A DNA stretch of 64,000 nucleotides from Pseudomonadota bacterium (GCA_003353845.1 PIVT01000005.1:1-64000); one strand, 5' to 3'; shown: positions 1 through 7,580, numbered from the stretch's first letter. Notes: generated by a model from the letters alone, not told the origin. Program-made: numbers and translations.

Positions 1-253
1 GCTCTCGCAGCCTAGGAATAGGTCTATGCGAGCATCTCTCCGCGACGCCGTCTAGCGGATCAAGAGGTGTCATTGGATGGCTGGTCAAGAGGCAGGGTGC
101 TCACTCGGTTTTCTTGACGAGATTAAATTGAGCTGGATGGTTGTTGCTTTGCCTGTAGAGTGGCAGCCATCGAGATTTAATTACAGGACAAACTTGTAGA
201 CGTAGTTACTAGACTTTTCGCGGACGTGGGGGCAGTACCCACCGGCTCCACCA
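1..253 (+). ncRNA. ssrA: tmRNA (ssrA), 5' part outside the window
   Basis: The window begins inside the mRNA-like part of transfer-messenger RNA. The first codons read GCT CTC GCA GCC TAG, the Ala-Leu-Ala-Ala-stop end of the proteolysis tag. The 3' end (about 221-253) matches the tRNA-like T-arm and acceptor of proteobacterial tmRNA and ends in the encoded CCA at 251-253. The intervening 200 nt would hold the pseudoknots and match the expected length. tmRNA rescues stalled ribosomes with SmpB and tags the nascent chain for Clp proteolysis. A hairpin terminator follows. The 3' end is duplicated at 2039-2069 and the interior at 6337-6452. Confidence 0.93.
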
Positions 254-257
254 ATTT
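227..257 (+). repeat. attL-like core: 31-bp direct repeat at the tmRNA 3' end
   Basis: This 31-bp stretch, beginning TGGGGGCAGTACCC and ending CCACCAATTT, covers the tmRNA T-arm and acceptor end. It is repeated exactly at 2039-2069 in the same orientation. The 3' end of ssrA is a known target of tyrosine-recombinase islands, which regenerate the RNA on insertion. The copy at 227-257 is the functional one because the rest of the tmRNA lies directly upstream. Confidence 0.85.
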
Positions 258-267
258 GGCAGGTTGA

Positions 268-295
268 AACGGCTCCTTTTCGAGGGGCCGTTTTT
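268..295 (+). terminator. rho-independent terminator after ssrA
   Basis: A 9-bp stem (AACGGCTCC / GGGGCCGTT, one G-T pair) with a seven-base loop is followed by a T-run, 14 bases after the tmRNA CCA end. If the island model holds, this terminator arrived with the element, and the one at 2083-2136 is the original. Confidence 0.8.
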
Positions 296-297
296 CG

Positions 298-345
298 TTG
301 GATACACCTTGGATACACCGAATGGGTATTCACTCCCCTCGGACA
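298..345 (+). repeat. tandem 11-mer arm-like repeat (copy E) with conserved flank
   Basis: TTGGATACACC occurs twice in direct tandem (298-308, 309-319), followed by a stretch containing GGGTATTCACTC that is shared with the copy at 2897-2936. Related pairs are at 1966-1987 and 7922-7942. They resemble integrase arm-type sites. Confidence 0.6.
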
Positions 346-535
346 GCCTTCACCTTTGATCGTTCGGTGGACCTTGGCATAGTGGCCCAAGGTTGACTGG
401 GTGACTCCGAGCAGGCCGCTCTATATGGCCTGTCGCGACCCTTGCCGACAATCTTTCGCATCGAGCAATGAATGCTTGGCTTTTGCCGCCGGCATTTGAG
501 ATCATGCCATCCAAAGTACTACTAGGAGGATTGCC

Positions 536-1846
536 ATGCGGTTTCGAATGCTTGCCCTTGTTTGTCTGGTTGTATCACTCGGTTCCTGGATGCCGTTTGC
601 CGGGAATGCCGAGGAGTGGGAAGGAGGGGATGCCAGCGAGTGGCTTTCCGACTTCTCGCAGCCCGCCAATCCAGGAGAGCTTGGCCCATGGTCAGTGGGA
701 CATACTGGCTTCGACGCTGTGGATTCAGAGCGTGGGGATCGGACTCTGCCTGTCCAGATCTGGTATCCGATCGACGCCGCAGACGCTATGGGAGATTTGA
801 CCTTCTACGAGTTGCTCAAGTTCGGCGACACATCGCTGGGGCTCGATGCGCTGGCCGCCATCGAAGGTGCAGAGCCGGCTCGGCGACTTTTTCCATTGGT
901 CATCTTTTCCCACGGTGCGGGCAGCATCAACATTCAATCGACGACGCTCATGGAGGTGCTAGCGAGCCACGGCTTTGTGGTGGTGTCGCCGAACCATGTT
1001 GGGAACTCGACCTTCGACGAACCCGGCGACGAGCCGTACGAAGACACTCCAACCGACCGCCCGAAGGACGCGTCCTTCCTGATCGACTACATGACCGCGC
1101 GCAGCGCAGACAGCGGTGACATGTTCTTTCGTACAATTCGCCCCTTTGGTGTCGGTGTGGTTGGACATTCGTTTGGTGGTTTCACTGCCTTGGCAATGGC
1201 TGCCGGCTACCCAGGAAGCGCGTTCGGTCCCGTGCCTCCGGATTCGAGAGTGACAGCGATCATGCCCGTGTCCGGCGTGGCAGGCTTTCATACGGATGAC
1301 GAATTGGCGGAGATTGGGGTTCCCATGCTGCTGCTGGGTGGGACGAACGACACGAGCGTGCCCATCGACCCCAACGCAACGCGTCCATACGAATTGGCGC
1401 GCTCGAAGGCGGTCTATCGAGTCGACATCGTTGGTCCGACACATACTCATTTCGCTAATATTTGCGACATCGCTCAGGTACTTCTCAATATTCCGCTTCC
1501 AATTTCCTTATGGCCGGCTATCGGTGCGGGTGCGTTGGTCGAACCTTACAATCAGACGTGTGTACCGCCCGCATATCCGTTGGCTGAGAGTGTGCGGATC
1601 CAAAATCTCTACGCTGTCTCATTCTTCAAGAAGCACATTGGCTACGATCTTCGCTACAACCAATTCCTGACGAGAACCTACGCGGCAGAGAATGAGCCCG
1701 ATGTGTTGTTCTTCAGGGATGCCTTCAGCTGCGGACAGGGCTTCGAGGTTGCATTCTTGTTGATGCCGGCCTTCTGGTTGCGCGGCCGTGTTCGCCGGCA
1801 GAAGGATTGTCCGCGCCAGAGGCCGGAAAACGATCCAAGAGGGTAG
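536..1846 (+). CDS. secreted alpha/beta hydrolase, dienelactone hydrolase / PAF-acetylhydrolase type
   Basis: A 436-residue exported hydrolase. A signal peptide covers about residues 1-25 (cut near GNAEEW). The oxyanion region reads VIFSHGAGS, the nucleophile elbow GHSFGG puts the serine at 212, an Asp sits in GGTNDTSVP (272), and a His in PTHTHF (303 or 305). This spacing matches the PAF-acetylhydrolase II / dienelactone-hydrolase-like lipase group, so an ester substrate is likely but unproven. The tail has CGQGFE, then a short hydrophobic run and arginines, like a C-terminal membrane-anchor or sorting signal. The start has an excellent AGGAGGA ribosome site. It is the only gene inside the ssrA-flanked unit. 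Confidence 0.85.
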   Translation: MRFRMLALVCLVVSLGSWMPFAGNAEEWEGGDASEWLSDFSQPANPGELGPWSVGHTGFDAVDSERGDRTLPVQIWYPIDAADAMGDLTFYELLKFGDTSLGLDALAAIEGAEPARRLFPLVIFSHGAGSINIQSTTLMEVLASHGFVVVSPNHVGNSTFDEPGDEPYEDTPTDRPKDASFLIDYMTARSADSGDMFFRTIRPFGVGVVGHSFGGFTALAMAAGYPGSAFGPVPPDSRVTAIMPVSGVAGFHTDDELAEIGVPMLLLGGTNDTSVPIDPNATRPYELARSKAVYRVDIVGPTHTHFANICDIAQVLLNIPLPISLWPAIGAGALVEPYNQTCVPPAYPLAESVRIQNLYAVSFFKKHIGYDLRYNQFLTRTYAAENEPDVLFFRDAFSCGQGFEVAFLLMPAFWLRGRVRRQKDCPRQRPENDPRG

Positions 1847-1890
1847 GGCGGGGAGGGTGCGGACTCTCTTTCCGCAGAAACCAAAAATAA

Positions 1891-1995
1891 CCACTTTGAA
1901 AAATAGACAAATAAACTCAAATCAGATCGTTTCGTTCCTTTTGCACAATGGAAGCCGCACCTGCCTTGGTGTCACCTCGGTGTCACCTGTTTTGG
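1891..1995. repeat. R module copy A (about 105 bp)
   Basis: This module has an A/T-rich lead (AAATAGACAAATAAA), then CGTTTCGTTCCTTTTGCAC, then GGAAGCCGCACC, then the 11-mer pair at 1966-1987. The same order of blocks is seen at 2822-2936, and in part at 7074-7122 and 7878-7942. It lies just inside the right end of the ssrA unit, where an arm region of attR would be. Confidence 0.65.
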
Positions 1996-2038
1996 AAAAC
2001 CAAACTCTATAAAAACAGAGGTTTACGAGCAGAAGCAA

Positions 2039-2069
2039 TGGGGGCAGTACCCACCGGCTCCACCAATTT
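2039..2069 (+). repeat. attR-like core: second 31-bp copy of the ssrA 3' end
   Basis: Identical to 227-257 over 31 bp and in the same orientation. The rest of a tmRNA is absent upstream, so it is not a second RNA gene but a displaced half-site. The strong terminator at 2083-2136 starts 14 bases later, the same spacing as after the real ssrA, and fits the ancestral ssrA terminator. Confidence 0.85.
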
Positions 2070-2082
2070 AGTAAGTAAAAAT

Positions 2083-2136
2083 AATCGGCCCGAGGATTTT
2101 TCTCAGACGAAAAATCTCCTCGGGCCGATTTTGTTT
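2083..2136 (+). terminator. strong rho-independent terminator, probably the ancestral ssrA terminator
   Basis: A 14-bp perfect stem (AATCGGCCCGAGGA with its complement at 2117-2130), extended by a T-run paired to an A-run, ends in a T-rich tract. The inverted A/T-rich edges could let it work from both sides. Its position relative to the second ssrA 3' end mirrors that of the terminator at 268-295. Confidence 0.85.
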
Positions 2137-2297
2137 TAGATGTGGCAAGCTAAGGGTTGGAGACTTGCCTGCCTCGACTTGTCGTAATGATTGTTACCGG
2201 TGCTTAATTATCACCTATTTGACTTGTCCTTTATGAAAACACTAAGCACACTTATTCTAAGGATTGCATTCACCAACAACTGCGAAGGAGGTGTCTC

Positions 2298-2693
2298 GTG
2301 TATAGAATCGAGAAGCGGTCGTCGGGCTATATTTTGACTTTTTCCGGTGATATTGGCGAAGCAGAAATGCAGCGTTGGAAAGATGAGTCAGAAAGAAAAC
2401 TTGCCGCTGAAACAGCTGCATCATTTGGTGTGATTATCGACATGCGGAACCTGCTGCCCCTGAAGAGCGAAGTGCAGTCAATCATGATTAGCGGTCAACG
2501 ACTTTACAAAGAGAGAGGAATGAAAAGAAGCGCCGTAATTTTAAGTTCCGCAGACATCTGCAGGCAATTTACAAACCTCGCAGTGCAGTCGGGGATTTAT
2601 GCCACAGAAAGGTACATAGATGCATCGAGTGAAGCCAATTCAATTCAAAAAGCCGTTGATTGGGTAAAATCTGGTATCGACCCAGAAAAATAA
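2298..2693 (+). CDS. STAS / SpoIIAA-like single-domain protein
   Basis: A 131-residue soluble protein with an alternating beta-alpha pattern: MYRIEKR strand, FSGDIGEAEMQ, VIIDMRNLLPL, SAVILSS, and a terminal helix with the pattern A-V-D-W-V. This pattern (acidic residues, then xxAxxW near the end) recurs in three other proteins of the window, near 53.3-53.7, 55.4 and 56.6 kb. STAS-like domains of this size act as small ligand-binding or partner-switch modules. No kinase or anti-sigma partner is adjacent. The GTG start has AAGGAGG six bases upstream. The gene is more A/T-rich than the later core genes and sits alone in the ssrA-repeat zone. Confidence 0.65.
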   Translation: MYRIEKRSSGYILTFSGDIGEAEMQRWKDESERKLAAETAASFGVIIDMRNLLPLKSEVQSIMISGQRLYKERGMKRSAVILSSADICRQFTNLAVQSGIYATERYIDASSEANSIQKAVDWVKSGIDPEK

Positions 2694-2821
2694 ATATCGT
2701 TTGCCAGATGGCCGGGAAACTGCTCTCAAAATGAGAGAAGGGTTCGGGCAGGGCGAATTTCAAGACAGATAGGGACCTCAGATCAAGTACAGACTCCAGA
2801 TTCACTAAGTCTTAAAACACC

Positions 2822-2936
2822 CATCTCGAAAAATAGATAAATAGATCCGAAACAGACCTTTTCGTTCCTTTTGCACGAAATAAGCCGCAGCCTATCTTGG
2901 ATACACCAGGTGGGGTATTCACTCTCCTCTATTTGT
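2822..2936. repeat. R module copy B
   Basis: Same block order as copy A: AAAAATAGATAAATAGATC, then TTTTCGTTCCTTTTGCAC, then AAGCCGCAG, then TTGGATACACC at 2897-2907. The tail GGGGTATTCACTC matches the region after copy E (about 326-338). It has only one clear 11-mer and no nearby ssrA core. The rest of the 2694-3100 gap shows no gene. Confidence 0.6.
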
Positions 2937-3100
2937 CACAATGCTTCTTAGCGAATGCAGAAAAGCCTGCTTATCCTACTTAGTCGCAATCCGGTACTGG
3001 TAACTTTGCCCAGGGCTTTGCGATGGGTTTTTAAAAAAGAGGGTTACAAGACGAGGATCTGACGGGGCGCTCGAATAGGCGCTGGCTTCAGCTTTCCAGA

Positions 3101-3592
3101 TCACCATTCCTGCTTGAGATTTAAGCCCCCAAGGCGCACGGCTTCGTCCTCCATGTCGAGGAAACGGTGGGCCAGCAGGCGGGCGAGATTGCTCATGCAT
3201 AGGTATCCGACAGTCGTATCCTCTTCGAATAACTCGAGCAATGCCTGGCCACTAATGCGGTAAAACTTGCATCTCGAATCCCCGGAATAGGACGAAAGTG
3301 TCGCCTTGTGCGGAGAGACCAAGGCCGACCAGCCAAAGACCTTTCCGGGGCGGATGGTCGCGACCGTATGCCCGCTACTGGCCTTGCGAGAGGGCATCTC
3401 GTAGCGCAAATCCACTTGGCCATCGATGACGACATAGACGTCCTCTGCGGCTTCGCCCTCCTTGCACACGATCTCCCCGGCTCCGCGCTCATCCAAGCGA
3501 ATGAGAGACCGCACGCTTTCCAACTGCTCGACGCTCAGGTTCCTGAATAATCCGACACCCCGCAGAAACTCCAACTGCTCAATATGCTCCAT
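3101..3592 (-). CDS. cyclic-nucleotide-binding-domain protein without an HTH
   Basis: A 163-residue protein consisting of one CRP/PKA-type cNMP-binding fold: an N-terminal helix pair (EFLRGVGLFRNLS), the beta-roll (GEIVCKEGEAAEDVYVVIDG), and a phosphate-binding-cassette-like stretch around PGKVFGWSALV. It ends after the C helix without a winged-helix DNA-binding domain, so it is probably a sensor subunit or an orphan regulatory domain rather than a CRP-type activator. The second Met of the frame is preferred because GGAGGG lies six bases before it; the alternative start is at 3604. No partner is adjacent. Confidence 0.75.
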   Translation of the reverse strand: MEHIEQLEFLRGVGLFRNLSVEQLESVRSLIRLDERGAGEIVCKEGEAAEDVYVVIDGQVDLRYEMPSRKASSGHTVATIRPGKVFGWSALVSPHKATLSSYSGDSRCKFYRISGQALLELFEEDTTVGYLCMSNLARLLAHRFLDMEDEAVRLGGLNLKQEW

Positions 3593-3904
3593 GAGACCCT
3601 CCATTTCAAGCGTAGCAAATCAAGCACAAGACGCTCGGAGGGTACTGACAAGTCCCTATGTGTAACGCCATAGCCTCTCAATTTATCCGTCACGATCTTT
3701 CTGGGTTCACCGCGATGCGTGTTGAGCAGACGTCTGAAAAATCGCTTAGCGGCCCTTGGTTTAAGTAATGCATGTTAACAAGTGTTAAGTGACTTCTTGT
3801 CCATTGCAATGTTCGATAAGGGAACTATTCTGGCAGGCATTGACCTTTCTTTTCAATGAATTGGTAAGGGAACGATCTGGGTACACCTATGAAAGGAGTT
3901 GCAG
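3593..3904. other. divergent intergenic region
   Basis: About 310 bp between the divergent cNMP-binding gene and the beta-propeller lipoprotein. GTTAA occurs twice ten bases apart near 3775-3790, possibly a small operator. No gene, RNA or hairpin terminator is evident. Confidence 0.4.
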
Positions 3905-4924
3905 ATGGCTAATAAAACCTTGGGTCTGGGACTATTCTTTGCCTGTCTTTTGTCAGCCACTGGATGCGTCGATCACGTTGTGGCGACCTGTTACATAGAC
4001 GATGAGACGGATGCAAGATCTGCTGAGATTTACTATTTCGAGGATGGGGAAAAGGTTCAGCTCCTGGGAGATGGTTTTTATCCTGAAAACATCGATCTTT
4101 CTAAAGATGCGACAATGATTGCATATACTAAGCAGGATAGTGAATGGGAAGTCGAAACGGCTGAAGTGTATACGATGGACATCAGCTCTCGACAAGAGAC
4201 TCGAATAACAAGGAACGAATTCCAAGACAATAACCCGAACCTGTCACCCCAAAAGGATAGGGTCGTTTACTGGTCGAAGCGAAATGGAAGTATCCAATTG
4301 TATCTCATGGATATTTCTGACCCGAGGTCGATGACGGAATCTATTCTTATCGATGACACTCGTTATTACATCTTTGATCCCGAGTGGTCCCACAACGGTC
4401 GGATGATTGCTTTTAATATGGGATTAAGGGATTCTAAGCCGCTTCGTGCGAGCATCTTTGTCGGTGTTCTCGACGCTGATCGGAAAGCTTTCATCGATGT
4501 TTTTCAGGTGAGTGGGAACAATGATCGATTTATGGAGGTTGACCCTGCGTGGTCGCTCGACGATCAAATCATCGCATTTAGTACCTATGAAGGGGAGGGC
4601 GAGTGGAATGTCGAAGGTGTTGAACCCGAGAATTTAAAGTTCTGGAAGATCAAAACAGTGGAATGGAACTTGCCGGGACAAAATGCAGAAACCATTTGGT
4701 CAGACACCTCAAGCACCCGTGTATCGTGGTTGCCCATATATTTTCAAGACAACTCGACCATTCTTGCCATCATGTCGTCTTTTCCGGAACCACCGACACC
4801 CTACTTCTTTGGAACTCAATCTCATTTAATCACGATCAATACATTAACCGGAGAAGAAACACCGTTACCGGGCGGCGAGAATTGTTATTTCCCAGATTAT
4901 GTTAGTGCCCCTCCTCTTGAATAG
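3905..4924 (+). CDS. lipoprotein with a TolB/WD40-like beta-propeller
   Basis: A 339-residue lipoprotein. Its signal peptide ends in the lipobox LSATGC. The body has repeated propeller blades with TolB-like wording: DATMIAYTKQDSEW, NPNLSPQKDRVVYWS, DPEWSHNGRMIAF, DPAWSLDDQIIAFSTY. Such PD40-type propellers usually bind partners or carry out no catalysis. AAAGGAG lies six bases before ATG 3905; an in-frame TTG at 3899 is too close to that site. The gene is A/T-richer than most of the window and has no operon partner. It is convergent with the PEP-CTERM gene. Function is unknown beyond a likely membrane-anchored scaffold. Confidence 0.7.
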   Translation: MANKTLGLGLFFACLLSATGCVDHVVATCYIDDETDARSAEIYYFEDGEKVQLLGDGFYPENIDLSKDATMIAYTKQDSEWEVETAEVYTMDISSRQETRITRNEFQDNNPNLSPQKDRVVYWSKRNGSIQLYLMDISDPRSMTESILIDDTRYYIFDPEWSHNGRMIAFNMGLRDSKPLRASIFVGVLDADRKAFIDVFQVSGNNDRFMEVDPAWSLDDQIIAFSTYEGEGEWNVEGVEPENLKFWKIKTVEWNLPGQNAETIWSDTSSTRVSWLPIYFQDNSTILAIMSSFPEPPTPYFFGTQSHLITINTLTGEETPLPGGENCYFPDYVSAPPLE

Positions 4925-5037
4925 AGGAGAGGTGAGCCGCAAAGAGAGACTGGGTCCTGGAACTCCTCCCTGAATAGACACCTACACCATGTGTTGATGG
5001 AGCAGTGTCCGATAATCGGAATGAACAGCAGGTTGAT

Positions 5038-6153
5038 TTAATTTTGTCTCCTGCGCCCGATTGCGGCCAAGCCCATGACACCCACGCCCAGCAACAAGGC
5101 CGTGCCCGGCTCGGGGACGATCTTTTGCAGGCTCAGCTGGAGGGAGTTGTAGCCGCTAAAAGCCACACCCGGGTCAAAGATGGCGGGCATTACCAAGTTG
5201 ACACTGACCGTCGCGGATCCCAGTGCCTTCATCCCTGTCACGCTGGTGAAGTTGGCCTTTTGGGCCATGAAGGTTTCGATCACAGGATGGGTCGTAGGAC
5301 CGACGTTGGTTGTGCCAGTGAAGGTGTAAGAAATCGCATTGACCACACGAGTGGTTGTGTTTGCCACAGGCGCGGCACCCGCAGGGTTGTATAGGGCAGC
5401 TGCCCCCATGATGGTCGAAGCACCATTACGTGTGTAGTGCGCTTGCGGGTAACCACTGGGATAGACGCTGTTGATAGTGGCCCACTGATAGAACCTATTG
5501 CTGTGTGCACCTCCACGAACGGAAGCAGTACCCGTCACCCAAGGAAGCGCCTGGCCATGGTTGGCAGCAGCATAGGCAATGTTCCAAGTGGTATAGTTCT
5601 TCCCCAACACGCTCATATTTACCGACGTACCCATAAGTCTCATGCCACCGCGAAGACCTATCGGGCCACCAAATCCACCCTGAACCGCAAGGAAGCCACC
5701 ATCATTGGCGTACATAAGTTTTGTGGGTCCAGTATTGGCGTGCTGCCACGTTGTAGAACCGCCAGAAACGGGGAAGTAATTCGGGTTGTCGGTAAAGAAG
5801 CCTTGAGCCTTTGCCAAACTGATATTGCCAACATCCAATGTGCCAGGGTCATTCCAAAGATTCACAGTGGCTGCGACCGGGACCCCCGTAGTTGCAAGGT
5901 CCGCGTACAAATCTTTGAGGGCCACCACAGTTCCCGGAACCTGGATGGATAGGACGTTGCCACCAGTGTCAACATTTACCTGCACCACTGCACCAACAAC
6001 CAAGGGCACCTGGATCGACGAAAAGACTGGGTCAAGAAGCAGTTCGACCTCCGACCCCGCCATGATCCGATAATCTTCCAACGCCGCCTTGGCAGGCATT
6101 GCAAAATTGAGTGTGAGTACTGCTGCAGCAAAGAGCCCTAAAGCTTTCTTCAT
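5038..6153 (-). CDS. PEP-CTERM exosortase substrate, secreted
   Basis: A 371-residue exported protein. The N-terminal signal peptide is cut after AMPAKA. The C-terminus is a textbook PEP-CTERM tail: VPEPGTALLLGVG, a hydrophobic stretch, and RRRQN. Such tails are processed by exosortase during delivery to the surface or extracellular matrix. The body is low in charge and rich in Ala, Gly, Thr and Asn, with no catalytic motif that I recognise. ATG 6153 follows GGGAG at good spacing; a TTG 18 bases upstream is less likely. No exosortase or PEP-CTERM regulator gene is in the window, so processing must be encoded elsewhere. Confidence 0.85.
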   Translation of the reverse strand: MKKALGLFAAAVLTLNFAMPAKAALEDYRIMAGSEVELLLDPVFSSIQVPLVVGAVVQVNVDTGGNVLSIQVPGTVVALKDLYADLATTGVPVAATVNLWNDPGTLDVGNISLAKAQGFFTDNPNYFPVSGGSTTWQHANTGPTKLMYANDGGFLAVQGGFGGPIGLRGGMRLMGTSVNMSVLGKNYTTWNIAYAAANHGQALPWVTGTASVRGGAHSNRFYQWATINSVYPSGYPQAHYTRNGASTIMGAAALYNPAGAAPVANTTTRVVNAISYTFTGTTNVGPTTHPVIETFMAQKANFTSVTGMKALGSATVSVNLVMPAIFDPGVAFSGYNSLQLSLQKIVPEPGTALLLGVGVMGLAAIGRRRQN

Positions 6154-6336
6154 CACTATTTTCTCCCACAAGAATTTTGAAATTAACGTGTGTTAGTGCA
6201 ATTTCTATACCCGCTGTAATTTTGTAAAAGCTGAGGAATGCCAGCGAGTTGCAATATCTAAACTCAAGCCTATGAACACGCAGAAGAAACCTTTTACCCA
6301 TAATGGGAAAGCAGGTCGCCCCCTTGGCTTAATATC

Positions 6337-6452
6337 CTCCGCGACGCCGTCTAGCGGATCAAGAGGCAGGCTGCTCAGTCGGTTTTCTTGACGAGATTAA
6401 ATTGAGCTGGATGGTTGTAACTCTGCCAGTAGAGTGGCAGCCATCGAGATTC
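6337..6452 (+). pseudogene. truncated ssrA fragment with an internal deletion
   Basis: This region matches the interior of the tmRNA at 37-177 nearly base for base, from CTCCGCGACGCCG to GCCATCGAGATT. About 25 bases are missing, between two copies of TCAAGAGG that both occur in the intact gene, so slippage or recombination across that short repeat explains the loss. The tag, acceptor stem and CCA end are absent, so it cannot work as tmRNA. It shows that ssrA sequence has been duplicated more than once in this zone. Confidence 0.85.
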
Positions 6453-6514
6453 GGCGATCGTCTTCAAATAATCCTGGAATCAGGACTGTGGGTGCCATGC
6501 CACGGAGGTTGAAG

Positions 6515-6542
6515 TTGACAACTGTCACGTGACAGGTACAAT
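6515..6542 (+). promoter_or_regulatory. sigma70 promoter with palindromic operator in the spacer
   Basis: TTGACA (6515-6520), a 16-base spacer and TACAAT (6537-6542). The spacer holds the palindrome TGTCACGTGACA, and the -35 hexamer overlaps TTGACAACTGTCA. The same layout occurs at 43926-43953 before the tandem methyltransferases. Position and symmetry suggest repression by a dimeric regulator that blocks RNA polymerase. It drives the b561-like gene at 6569. Confidence 0.7.
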
Positions 6543-6568
6543 CAGACAGAAGAGGTCGTGGAAGAAAT

Positions 6569-7087
6569 ATGAGTATGCAACCCCATGAAGTCAGACGCTG
6601 GGTTCACCGTTGCAATAGTACAGCGGCGATCCTTTTGCTGATCACCGGCACCTTGGTTGCCCTGCCAGACTTGCGAACCGCTATCTATGGTAGTGGTGGA
6701 CGAGTGCTTCCCGATGTGCACGTGTGGACCGGGGCAGTGTTTGTGTCGGTGCCAATCCTGGCGTTCCTGTTTGCAGGCGGTGCGCTGCTGACAAATCTAA
6801 AAAATCGGGTTTTTGGCTCCAACACGGTTCACTGGCGACGTGTGCATCTCGGTATTTCCCTTGGATCCTGTTTTATGATGGGGCTCACTGGACCGATCAT
6901 GTGGCTTGACTCGATTCGGCAATTACCCATTGCCATGATGGATATGATTTTTCTAATCCATCTGAGCTTTGCCTGGATGCTTGGTTTGGCCTTACCTGTG
7001 CACCTGTGGATGGCGCGTCAATCCATTGTACGAATCACCAAAAGCTGGCTCAGAATAAATACCAAACCGGCCTTCTCAAAAAATTGA
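6569..7087 (+). CDS. four-helix membrane protein, cytochrome b561 / DUF4405-like
   Basis: A 172-residue integral membrane protein with four predicted helices (about residues 18-34, 50-74, 92-108 and 122-142). Histidines sit near helix ends in WVHRCN, DVHVWTG, HWRRVHLG, LIHLSF and PVHLWM. A four-helix bundle with paired His is typical of b-type cytochromes that move electrons across the membrane, so haem binding is likely but not proven. It is a single gene behind the operator-bearing promoter at 6515-6542. ATG 6575 is an alternative start. The 3' end overlaps repeat C, so the last residues may derive from the repeat. Confidence 0.6.
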   Translation: MSMQPHEVRRWVHRCNSTAAILLLITGTLVALPDLRTAIYGSGGRVLPDVHVWTGAVFVSVPILAFLFAGGALLTNLKNRVFGSNTVHWRRVHLGISLGSCFMMGLTGPIMWLDSIRQLPIAMMDMIFLIHLSFAWMLGLALPVHLWMARQSIVRITKSWLRINTKPAFSKN

Positions 7088-7122
7088 TAGATAAATCCGA
7101 AACAGATCGTTTCGTTCCTTTC
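7074..7122. repeat. R module copy C (core part only)
   Basis: Contains AAAAAATTGATAGATAAATC and CAGATCGTTTCGTTCCTTT, matching the A/T-rich lead and CGTTTCGTTCC core of copies A and B. The GCCGCAC block and the 11-mers are missing. It overlaps the stop codon of the b561-like gene. Confidence 0.55.
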
Positions 7123-7150
7123 GGTGATCCAATTCAACGCTGGAGGTTAC

Positions 7151-7210
7151 TTGACAGCGATGCAATTTGTCCTAATGTATACATAGACAGGTTTCGATAT
7201 ATAGATATGT
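7151..7210 (+). promoter_or_regulatory. arsR promoter and operator copy 1
   Basis: TTGACA at 7151 is followed at 16 bases by a weak TAATGT. The 17-base stretch TCGATATATAGATATGT (7194-7210) lies just downstream and is repeated exactly at 7604-7620. A/T-rich dyads of this kind are typical ArsR/SmtB operators, so autorepression is likely. Confidence 0.6.
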
Positions 7211-7247
7211 AAAGAATGCCCGAAGGGCGGGTTGATTTGACGGTAGG

Positions 7248-7562
7248 TTGGTCGAGGAACTGTTCGAGGAACTAAAAGTGGCTGTGACATCAGATGAGAA
7301 GCTTGAGAATTTCTTCAAGGCGGTTGGAGATCCGACACGCCTCAAGATTCTGAGCTTGCTGCGTAAAAAAGAGATGTGTGTGTCCGACGTGTGCAATCAC
7401 TTTGACATGGCGCAGCCCACAATTTCGCATCACCTCAGCATCTTGAAGAACGTAGGCGTAGTAAAAGCTCGTAAGGAGGGAAAGAGTGTGTACTACCGCC
7501 TGAATCCCTGCTGTATCGATGATTGTTGTGGAGGGTTCATGAAAAGATTTGACTGCTGCTGA
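7248..7562 (+). CDS. ArsR/SmtB-family metalloregulator with a Cys-rich tail
   Basis: A 104-residue winged-helix repressor. The core has GDPTRLKILSLL, the recognition helix region AQPTISHHLSIL and the wing KEGKSVYYRL. Candidate metal or metalloid ligands are C44 and C49 in the alpha-3 region (MCVSDVC) and six cysteines at the end (CC at 88-89, 93-94 and 103-104). Terminal Cys pairs are used for arsenite sensing in some ArsR proteins. The classic CxC box is replaced by C-x4-C. The start is uncertain: TTG 7248, or GTG 7278 behind GAGGAAC. It is followed by the Cys-rich mini-gene, which carries the same operator. Confidence 0.88.
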   Translation: MVEELFEELKVAVTSDEKLENFFKAVGDPTRLKILSLLRKKEMCVSDVCNHFDMAQPTISHHLSILKNVGVVKARKEGKSVYYRLNPCCIDDCCGGFMKRFDCC

Positions 7563-7580
7563 GCCAGAAGCGCTTTTTTT

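Larger units (their letters stand above)
227..2069 (+). mobile_element. putative integrase-less integrative unit in ssrA
   Basis: Two perfect 31-bp copies of the ssrA 3' end (227-257, 2039-2069) bound a 1.78-kb segment. Just inside each core lies a tandem pair of 11-bp repeats: TTGGATACACC twice at 298-319, and TTGGTGTCACC plus TCGGTGTCACC at 1966-1987. Inward-facing arm sites next to core sites is the layout expected of attL and attR for a tyrosine recombinase. The only gene is the secreted hydrolase at 536-1846. No integrase, excisionase or replication gene is visible, so any movement would need an integrase in trans, or this is a deletion derivative. Confidence 0.65.

Noticed and set aside
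562-1119. 185-codon frame overlapping the hydrolase
   Set aside because: Arg-rich translation in the +2 frame of a clear hydrolase; a shadow.
2039-2069. tRNA or second tmRNA gene ending in CCA
   Set aside because: Only the last 27 bases of the RNA are present; no acceptor 5' strand or arms upstream. It fits a recombination half-site.
6230-6250. sigma54-like promoter TGCCAG-N4-TTGCA for the PEP-CTERM gene
   Set aside because: The match is on the plus strand while the gene is on the minus strand, the GG of the -24 box is absent and the spacing is one short.
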